A stretch of 64,000 nucleotides of DNA from the IMG/VR virus record IMGVR_UViG_3300009184_000001, positions 1 to 64,000 of that record. The stretch is one strand, 5' to 3'. The position numbers were made by a program, and so were the translations under genes. The notes beneath the pieces are model-generated. The model was given only the letters and a program-made list of their open reading frames with translations. It searched no databases and was not told the origin of the DNA. Shown in pieces: positions 58,264-64,000 of this stretch. The stretch is from a virus. Each line of letters opens with the position of its first letter. The first letter of the stretch is position 1.

Positions 58264-58638
58264 ATGGATAACAACGTGCCTAAGATTACTCAAGATAATC
58301 TACCTAATGATAGCTATTTCATTGTAAGAATGTGTGTTCATTGTCAGGATATTACAGACACTATAGCAGTACCATTTCATATGCCATTCCCTAGTGTACG
58401 AATTGCTAAAGCAATGATGCTAGGAATGATTGAAGATGCTATAGATGACGACAAGTCAGTGAACTTTACTGATGGAGTTGTACACATGACAGATGATGAG
58501 GGTGAGCAACACAAGTACATTCAGGCTATCATCCACATCACCAACAAGATTGTTTGGCGTCCAGGTGACGACGAGCAGATAGACTCTAAGTTCAACGACA
58601 TCATTGGTGCTCTTGACTTAGATACCCCAACCGAATAG
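58264..58638 (+). CDS. hypothetical protein upstream of MoxR-type ATPase
   Basis: 124 aa. ATG at 58264, AAAGG upstream. KITQDNLPNDSYFIVRMCVH opening, a middle KAMMLGMIEDAIDDDKSVNF segment and an acidic end (DIIGALDLDTPTE). It directly precedes the AAA+ gene, with an 11-base gap. Function unknown; possible partner of the MoxR/VWA pair. Confidence 0.6.
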   Translation: MDNNVPKITQDNLPNDSYFIVRMCVHCQDITDTIAVPFHMPFPSVRIAKAMMLGMIEDAIDDDKSVNFTDGVVHMTDDEGEQHKYIQAIIHITNKIVWRPGDDEQIDSKFNDIIGALDLDTPTE

Positions 58639-58649
58639 AAAGGCAACAA

Positions 58650-59984
58650 ATGTACGCAGCTATGATGAAGTGCCAAACTTCTACAGGAGATGTACGCACA
58701 GTCGCAGTAGTTCCTACTACTGATGATGTACGTATCTTCTCACGATTAGGAGAGGGGCGTGGTCGTGCTGGTGCTTGGCTAGAAGGAGATGTACTCATTG
58801 AACAAAATGAGTTACTTATTGGAAGCCCAGTATCACTCAAGACTACTCCGTCAGAAGACAGAGTAATCAACTCTACTATCACACCGTCAATGTTCTTGGT
58901 GAAGTTAGGCAAGAAATTGCCTGAAAGCAGCACACCTAGTTCAACGTCAGCACTAGAAGAGTTTCAATCTCTACTAGAGCAGGCATTGAATGACCCAAGT
59001 TCATTGTCTGTATATGAGCAAGCAATTGTTCATACACAAGCCACACCACAGCCAGTGGTGCAACAGCAGGTAGCAAGCCCGTTGCCTGTTCAACCCGAGA
59101 TGTCTAAGGAGACACCTATGGAATACTCACAACCCCTACCAGCATCAAGCAACAGCCACAGTGTATTGCTTGTGCCAGAAATCAAGCCACACTTCACTAG
59201 GACATTCGATGAACTAGACGAAGTAACTATCCTTGATTCAGCACGAGCAAGAAAAAAGACTGTGCTTATCACAGGTCCCGCTGGTACAGGCAAGACTAGT
59301 TGTGCTTACAACTATGCCGCAGTCAATCATCTACCATTCGTAGTTATTGAAGGCACACGACAGATTGACGAGACCAAGGTTCATGGTCGCTTCATTCCTA
59401 CTGGTGTTGGTAACAGCACTGCTTGGAAGTACAGTCAGTTCGTTACTGCTATCCAGCAACCGTCAGTAATCCTTATCAACGAGTTGAGTCGTATGCCTGC
59501 CAAAGCAGCCGACTTGTTCCTTCGTGTACTCAATGAGCGAGAACTAATCATTGACCAACTCAATGAGGTTATCAAGGTGCACCCTGAGTGTCTGTTCATT
59601 GTAGACCAGAACACAGGTACTGGCTATGCTGTTACAGCACAAGACAAGGCATTGCTTGACAGAATGCAACCTAAGATGGAGTTTGATTACGACATCAAGC
59701 TTGAGTCTAAGTTCATCAAGTCCGAGTCATTGCTGTTGTTTGCACAGTCTATTCGTGAAGCAGCGACTATGACTGACCAGTTCACAACACCTATGTCGCC
59801 TCGTATCCTGCTTGACTTCGTAGACAATGCTAAGCACCTCAACTTAGCATTCGCTGTGCGTTCATTGCTCAACAACTTCCCTAAGGATGATGGTGAGCGT
59901 GAAGCAGTCAAGATGACTCTAGACTCCAACATTGACGCTATTGCGTCAGAGTTGGGTGTAGAACTAGGCAGTTACTCAGCCTAG
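58650..59984 (+). CDS. MoxR/CobS-type AAA+ ATPase
   Basis: 444 aa. N-terminal ~190 residues are polar and linker-like (many Pro/Gln). The AAA+ core follows: Walker A GPAGTGKTS (residues 209-217), Walker B VILINELSRMPAKA, and RVLNERELIIDQLNE with sensor residues. This is the MoxR/CobS clade, which partners a VWA protein; the next gene encodes one. In bacteria such pairs insert metals or remodel complexes. Confidence 0.85.
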   Translation: MYAAMMKCQTSTGDVRTVAVVPTTDDVRIFSRLGEGRGRAGAWLEGDVLIEQNELLIGSPVSLKTTPSEDRVINSTITPSMFLVKLGKKLPESSTPSSTSALEEFQSLLEQALNDPSSLSVYEQAIVHTQATPQPVVQQQVASPLPVQPEMSKETPMEYSQPLPASSNSHSVLLVPEIKPHFTRTFDELDEVTILDSARARKKTVLITGPAGTGKTSCAYNYAAVNHLPFVVIEGTRQIDETKVHGRFIPTGVGNSTAWKYSQFVTAIQQPSVILINELSRMPAKAADLFLRVLNERELIIDQLNEVIKVHPECLFIVDQNTGTGYAVTAQDKALLDRMQPKMEFDYDIKLESKFIKSESLLLFAQSIREAATMTDQFTTPMSPRILLDFVDNAKHLNLAFAVRSLLNNFPKDDGEREAVKMTLDSNIDAIASELGVELGSYSA

Positions 59985-59999
59985 TCCCTCAAGTCTTAT

Positions 60000-60060
60000 G
60001 TAGCACAGTCGCGTTGGCTAGTCGGCTAGCCGACACAAACATCTAGCGTGACTGTGCTAC
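60000..60060 (+). repeat. long hairpin enclosing 13-nt motif copy 6
   Basis: GTAGCACAGTCGCG (60000-60013) pairs with CGTGACTGTGCTAC (60047-60060), 14 bp with one wobble. Inside lie the perfect palindrome GTCGGCTAGCCGAC (60021-60034) and GCCGACACAAACA. It sits between the ATPase and VWA genes; the remaining gap to 60091 has no gene. Confidence 0.65.
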
Positions 60061-60091
60061 CTAAGCACCAATACAATACAAGGAGAAATAT

Positions 60092-62029
60092 ATGCAAATA
60101 ATACCTAACGGTTACAATCCCCTTGAACTTGACAGTGATAAATATATTGCTGTCAATACCGACGTTGAAGACCTGAATGCTGAGCGTGCTGAGCGTATGA
60201 CGAGAGTCATATCTAAGTTCTCTAGTGCGATTACATCCCGGGTTGTCAATGTGTCTGTAGTAAATGACAAGCAGGTCAACCTGCCTAGTGCAGACGCTAC
60301 AGCGTGGTCAGATGCTGAGAACATCTGGTTCAATATAGACAAGTTAGGTGACCTCAATGACCCCGACACTGCGTTAGCAATCAAGGGTGTCAGTCTTCAC
60401 GAATTAGGTCACATACAACTAACACCTCGTGCTGGTAGCAATCTAGTCAAGTGGGTTCGCGGTAACAACTTTGAGCGTGCATTCAATATACTCGAAGACC
60501 AACGCACCGAGTTGTTCTTGTCTACTAAGTACAGTAACGTAAAGCACTGGTTCACAGCAGCAGTTACTAAGTATCTTATAGACAATCCACAAGCAATACC
60601 TAATGCGTTCCCACTCATACACGGTAGGTCATTCTTACCAGCAGAGTTGCGTCAAGCAATTCGTAGTGCGTATGCCAATCAATCTATAGCCAATCAGTTG
60701 GCTAGTATTATTGACAGGTACACAGTACTCAATCTATCTGACAGTGTTAGTATCCCTATAGCACAGCAGTTGATTAGAGAGTTCCACGAGTTGATTGCTT
60801 CAACTGGTCAAGGTTGGTCAGATGTACCTAACCCAGACAAGAATGGCAGTGGCGCAATTATGAAGTCATCAGAGAAGTCTAAGCCTATGAACAAAGCAGG
60901 TCAAGACCGTATCATTGACAAGATAAACAAAGAGCGTGGCAATCAGCAGTCTAATCCTAGTGGTGACGAAGAGGGTGAAGAGTATGAGCCTAGTGACGAG
61001 CCTAGTGATGAGCCCGGTGAAGATGGTGAGGGTGAGTCTAGTGACGGTGATGCACCTAAGCAACATCAACTTCCACAGTCTGACGGTAACCCCGGCAAGC
61101 AAGCAGGCGAAGGTGTTGAAGGTGCTACTAACAACGTTACACAGGTAGCACAGAAACATCTCAACAATGCTAAGCAGATATTGCGTGAAGACCTACAAGA
61201 TATGGTAGCCCAGTTCAATGGTGAGTCTTCACTTACTAGCAAGCATCAGAAAACACCAGAGCGTAGTTATTATGAGCGTGAGGTAGCTGTGCCTGTAGAC
61301 GTTGTTACTCAAGTCAAGTCATTCGTTAATCAACTAGAACTGATACGTGCTGAGCATGACCCAGGTTGGAAGCGTAGAGTTAGTGCTGGTAAGTTAAATG
61401 TTTATCGTTATATGACTGGTGCTGAGCCTGACGAAGTGTTTGACCTATGGGATGAGGGTCGTGAAGATGTTGTAGACATTGAGACCGTTGTCCTGCTAGA
61501 TAACTCAGGCTCTATGGGTTGGACTATTGACTCAGCACACGATTCTATGTGGGCTATCAAGCGTGCTATGGATAAGATAGGTGCTTCTACTACAGTAGTT
61601 ACTTTTGCTGATGATGCTCGTATATTGTACGGTGCCAATCAAAAAGCCAAGGTTACTAAAGCGTATGTAGGCGTAGCAGGTGGTACTAATCCTAAGCAAG
61701 CCGTTGACTATGCTAAGTACATTCTTGCTAACAGTGAGCGTGCTATCAAGATACTTATCGTCATCACTGATGGTGAATGGTGGAACTCAGAAGAGCAAGA
61801 TAGAATCATAAGTCAGATGCGTAAGGCTGGTGTTATTACAGCCCTAGGTTATATTGACCCTCGTGGTGCTTGGTCTGAAGAAAACAGGCAGAGGTTTGCT
61901 GATGATAGAAAACAGCAGGTCAATGGTCACGGTGCTGAGATTGTTGTAGCGTTAGACAACGGCAACTCACTGCTAAATCTTGCCAAAGCATTGGTCAAGG
62001 CTGGCATCAAACGTAACTTATCTAAGTAA
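60092..62029 (+). CDS. CobT-like VWA-domain protein with HELGH metalloprotease-like motif
   Basis: 645 aa. N-terminal part has HELGH (residues 103-107) in SLHELGHIQLT, a zinc-site pattern. A long acidic low-complexity segment (about 290-330, GDEEGEEYEPSDEPSDEPGE) resembles that of CobT. The C-terminal VWA domain (about 455-640) has the MIDAS DNSGSMG, GGTNP and ITDGEW. It follows the MoxR-type ATPase, forming a CobS/CobT-like pair. Confidence 0.8.
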   Translation: MQIIPNGYNPLELDSDKYIAVNTDVEDLNAERAERMTRVISKFSSAITSRVVNVSVVNDKQVNLPSADATAWSDAENIWFNIDKLGDLNDPDTALAIKGVSLHELGHIQLTPRAGSNLVKWVRGNNFERAFNILEDQRTELFLSTKYSNVKHWFTAAVTKYLIDNPQAIPNAFPLIHGRSFLPAELRQAIRSAYANQSIANQLASIIDRYTVLNLSDSVSIPIAQQLIREFHELIASTGQGWSDVPNPDKNGSGAIMKSSEKSKPMNKAGQDRIIDKINKERGNQQSNPSGDEEGEEYEPSDEPSDEPGEDGEGESSDGDAPKQHQLPQSDGNPGKQAGEGVEGATNNVTQVAQKHLNNAKQILREDLQDMVAQFNGESSLTSKHQKTPERSYYEREVAVPVDVVTQVKSFVNQLELIRAEHDPGWKRRVSAGKLNVYRYMTGAEPDEVFDLWDEGREDVVDIETVVLLDNSGSMGWTIDSAHDSMWAIKRAMDKIGASTTVVTFADDARILYGANQKAKVTKAYVGVAGGTNPKQAVDYAKYILANSERAIKILIVITDGEWWNSEEQDRIISQMRKAGVITALGYIDPRGAWSEENRQRFADDRKQQVNGHGAEIVVALDNGNSLLNLAKALVKAGIKRNLSK

Positions 62030-62041
62030 GGAGATAATAGA

Positions 62042-62806
62042 ATGGGTTACTGGATTAATCATAATATAAGGGCTGAAGGTAGTAAGGAAGATATAGAAGC
62101 GTTAGCATCTAAACTTACTCAACGTCGCCCTAAGTCATTGAATGATGAAGGAGATATAGTATGGAGTGAAGAAGAGTTTTCATTTTATAATATAATCTCT
62201 CCACCGGAAGAGATGATAAAGTCTGGAGAATGGTGGGAAGAAGAGGGCAATCAATGGAAACAACAACACTGGCAATGTTATGATGCACCTGCTGAAGAGT
62301 TTGATGTGTTTACGCCTTTTGGAAGTAATAACAGTAATACACGTATGCTTACCATACGTATTGATACTAAATACGATTGGCCAGTAGATATATTCCATGA
62401 GTTAATACGTCAATATCCTTCCATAAAATTTAGTATATGGTCTGAAGGTGAAGAGTCTGAAGCAATTCATATTACAGGTGTTCAAGGCTCATATAGTCAA
62501 GTAGACTATCCATCACCTAACTCTCACGCTGACTGGGAAAGCCGTGGTGATATAGATAGTTGTTGGTGTGGTAGTTATGATAACCCTGATGACTGGTATG
62601 AAGACTGCCCTAGAGATGACCCTAAAACATACAAGGTAGTAGTAACACATACCCATTATGTCAAAGCACTTTCTATGAAGGATGCTGCACTTGCAGTAGA
62701 AGCATACGATAATAACTTTAATATGCCAGAGGATACAGAGATGGTTAAATATAGTATCATACCTAATGTACTTGCTGAACTAGTAGATAAAGAGGAGGTG
62801 AAATAA
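62042..62806 (+). CDS. Api92/DUF1281-like protein
   Basis: 254 aa. Opens MGYWINHNIRAEGSKEDIEA (ferredoxin-like strand-helix), then WEEEGNQWKQQHWQCYDAPA and VFTPFGSNN and a TYKVVVTHTHYVKALSMKDA C-terminal unit. The opening and W-rich centre resemble the Api92/DUF1281 family. Function unknown; part of the early gene block. Confidence 0.5.
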   Translation: MGYWINHNIRAEGSKEDIEALASKLTQRRPKSLNDEGDIVWSEEEFSFYNIISPPEEMIKSGEWWEEEGNQWKQQHWQCYDAPAEEFDVFTPFGSNNSNTRMLTIRIDTKYDWPVDIFHELIRQYPSIKFSIWSEGEESEAIHITGVQGSYSQVDYPSPNSHADWESRGDIDSCWCGSYDNPDDWYEDCPRDDPKTYKVVVTHTHYVKALSMKDAALAVEAYDNNFNMPEDTEMVKYSIIPNVLAELVDKEEVK

Positions 62807-62998
62807 ATGATAGAAGATGAAAAAGAAGCAATGGCTGTTGTCCGTGCGTTACTTACAGCACGAACAATATATAGCAAAATGGTTTCTGATGCTTCAGAGG
62901 TGCTTGATAAAGAAGACATCGATAGAGCAACAGAAGACACAGAAATACTTACTAAAGTAATTGTCAAATTATTAGGTAAAGACCCAGACGTACAGTAG
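62807..62998 (+). CDS. 63-aa acidic helical protein
   Basis: MIEDEKEAMAVVRALLTART ... VIVKLLGKDPDVQ; SD GAGGAGG upstream. Helical, mixed charge, short. Function unknown. Confidence 0.55.
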   Translation: MIEDEKEAMAVVRALLTARTIYSKMVSDASEVLDKEDIDRATEDTEILTKVIVKLLGKDPDVQ

Positions 62999-63008
62999 TA
63001 TATACACA

Positions 63009-63059
63009 GGCTGACCTAGTCGGTAGTGGGCTAGGTCAGCCCAACACAAACAAACTAAG
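63009..63059 (+). repeat. 11-bp hairpin plus 13-nt motif copy 7
   Basis: GGCTGACCTAG / CTAGGTCAGCC (perfect 11 bp) is followed directly by CAACACAAACAAACTAAG, then the AAGGAG of the next gene. CCAACACAAACAAACTAAG (63041-63059) is identical to 56172-56190. Confidence 0.7.
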
Positions 63060-63068
63060 GAGCAACAA

Positions 63069-63434
63069 ATGGAAAAAGTACTAAGCATTACAACTGACAA
63101 CTCAGTTGAGATAAAAGAAGTAGACAGCATTGAATACGAAACATTATATGAAGCAGTCAATGGTTTAGTTGAGTTAGTTAGTATCAACGAAGACATTGAT
63201 ATGTGGTTAAACGAAGAAGGTAAACTGATTGGTCTTGAACCTAATGTTCTAGCAACCCTATTGTTTAACAAGGCGTTTAGTCAAAAGGATGTTATTATGG
63301 GCAACATCATTATTACAGGTGGAGCAGATGACGAAGGTAACACAGTAGGGCTATCAGATGCATCAATTATAGATATCTTTGCTATGCTACAAGACGCCAT
63401 CGACGAAGCAGTTAACTACACAGACAATGACTGA
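63069..63434 (+). CDS. 121-aa hypothetical protein
   Basis: ATG at 63069 with AAGGAG 6-7 bases before. Acidic mixed fold (KVLSITTDNSVEIKEVDSIE ... IIITGGADDEGNTVGLSDAS). It overlaps the next gene by 8 bases. The preceding intergenic hairpin (63009-63041) ends in a 13-nt motif copy. Confidence 0.6.
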   Translation: MEKVLSITTDNSVEIKEVDSIEYETLYEAVNGLVELVSINEDIDMWLNEEGKLIGLEPNVLATLLFNKAFSQKDVIMGNIIITGGADDEGNTVGLSDASIIDIFAMLQDAIDEAVNYTDND

Positions 63435-63591
63435 TGTAGATACAACAAGGGTGTGCGGTTATTGCTATACCAAAAACCACGATAGATGTCGTCCAGTAAT
63501 TAAATGGTATGACAAAGAGTGGTATTGCTATTGTAAATGCCAAACTAAAGAAGGAGAAACAAATGAACACGATATACTGCCCGAGCTGTGA
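63427..63591 (+). CDS. 54-aa Cys-rich protein
   Basis: ATG at 63427 (MTDVDTTRVCGYCYTKNHDR), then CYCKCQTKEG. Six Cys plus His suggest one or two zinc sites. Overlaps the upstream gene by 8 bases (ATGACTGA junction) and the next by about 29. Function unknown. Confidence 0.55.
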   Translation: MTDVDTTRVCGYCYTKNHDRCRPVIKWYDKEWYCYCKCQTKEGETNEHDILPEL

Positions 63592-63697
63592 TGAGCCTAC
63601 AACTCAATCAGCACTAGACAAATGGGAAATGTGTTACAACTGCGAAAAGCAAATGTGTCCAGAGTGTAGTCAACCATTCTGTGACCACGACCAGTAA
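63563..63697 (+). CDS. 44-aa zinc-ribbon protein
   Basis: ATG at 63563 (MNTIYCPSCDEPTTQS) with AAGGAG upstream. CPSC, CYNC and CPECSQPFC give at least two CxxC pairs. A compact double zinc ribbon. Function unknown. Confidence 0.55.
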   Translation: MNTIYCPSCDEPTTQSALDKWEMCYNCEKQMCPECSQPFCDHDQ

Positions 63698-63707
63698 AGG
63701 GAAACAA

Positions 63708-63845
63708 ATGAGTAATGATTATATGGAGCCAACCACTTGTGATTGGTGTAGCAAAGTATATGAACTATCGGAAGGTGGGTATACAATGGGGGATAAGTTA
63801 TGCCCTGAATGTGTAAACACAATGGAAGAAACGAGATACGAATGA
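63708..63845 (+). CDS. 45-aa zinc-ribbon protein
   Basis: ATG at 63708 after AAAGGGAAACAA. MSNDYMEPTTCDWCSKVYEL then KLCPECVNTMEE. Two CxxC pairs, one zinc ribbon. Overlaps the next gene as ATGA. Function unknown. Confidence 0.5.
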   Translation: MSNDYMEPTTCDWCSKVYELSEGGYTMGDKLCPECVNTMEETRYE

Positions 63846-63931
63846 AGTGTGAACATAACCTAGTACATATTTACAAAAGACATGAGTGTGATGGGTGTTG
63901 TGCTCAAGTTATATTAAAGGAGGGAAAATGA
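63842..63931 (+). CDS. 29-aa Cys/His mini-protein
   Basis: ATG at 63842, MKCEHNLVHIYKRHECDGCC then AQVILKEGK. Overlaps both neighbours by 4 bases. Cys/His pairs suggest zinc binding; the small size makes it uncertain. Confidence 0.4.
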   Translation: MKCEHNLVHIYKRHECDGCCAQVILKEGK

Positions 63932-64000
63932 GTGTAATAGAACGTAGTAAACGATTGGTAGTAAGGCGTCACTGGTACCACAAAGGACAACAAGCTGAGC
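63928..64000 (+). CDS. partial gene at right edge
   Basis: ATG at 63928 after AAAGGAGGG, reading MSVIERSKRLVVRRHWYHKG, and open to the window edge. Basic. Function unknown. Confidence 0.45.
   Translation, partial: MSVIERSKRLVVRRHWYHKGQQAE

Noticed and set aside
1-64000. CRISPR array or insertion sequence
   Set aside because: No regular direct repeats with unique spacers, and no transposase or terminal inverted repeats were seen.

Overview
The window is part of a large tailed bacteriophage genome with a contractile tail. It carries a terminase, portal, scaffold, capsid, sheath, tube, gp25-like and J-like baseplate genes, a tape measure, a lysis set and a DnaB/DnaC-type replication set, and no bacterial housekeeping genes. 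The DNA is AT-rich. Phage small heat-shock proteins, DUF6321/DUF5872-like lysine-rich proteins and a collagen-rich fibre locus recall phages of aquatic bacteria. A low-GC aquatic (perhaps freshwater actinobacterial) host is an inference only. The genome continues past both edges, since the DnaB gene is cut on the left and a small gene on the right.

Layout, minus strand (1-51705): the left end holds replication genes (DnaB-like helicase, SWIM zinc finger, DnaC-like loader; 1-3302). Next, in reverse transcription order, come the baseplate and tail (3316-20641): tail protein I-like/CBM protein, OB-fold spike, giant baseplate J protein, gp25, hub, LysM-like, CIS-tube-like, tape measure with M23 domain, a split tail-assembly chaperone with a probable programmed frameshift, tube, sheath and neck genes. 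A terminator at 20.7 kb separates these from a run of about 13 tiny lysine-rich proteins (20761-23422) and an adhesin/fibre locus (23422-35618) with collagen-like stalks, carbohydrate-binding modules and an SGNH esterase. The head module (35618-44289) holds the connector, capsid, scaffold, portal and large terminase. Decoration, hypothetical and lysis genes (44297-49781: M23 endopeptidase, holin-like proteins, NlpC/P60 lipoprotein) follow, then a zinc peptidase, an FmdB-like zinc ribbon, a tRNA-Trp behind a promoter-driven structured RNA, and an Hsp20 gene with its own consensus promoter and folded leader.

Layout, plus strand (51831-64000): transcription diverges at about 51.7-51.8 kb into what look like early or regulatory genes. 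These are small and often overlap by 1, 4 or 8 nt, with many CxxC zinc-ribbon mini-proteins, an HNH endonuclease, an XRE-type HTH regulator, and a MoxR-type AAA+ ATPase followed by a CobT-like VWA protein. This half also has four unusually long non-coding stretches (53120-53488, 54101-54364, 54873-55251, 57646-58263) packed with perfect long-range inverted repeats. One contains two covarying H-type pseudoknots flanking a tRNA-like T-arm, and another has a perfect 15-bp stem and GNRA-capped hairpins over about 570 nt.

A 13-nt asymmetric motif (consensus SCCRACACAAACA) recurs seven times, always on the transcribed strand and in six cases in a short gap between genes, often next to a GC-rich hairpin. 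It resembles the arrangement of the stoperators of mycobacteriophage L5. All calls rest on reading the sequence; no database search or folding calculation was run.
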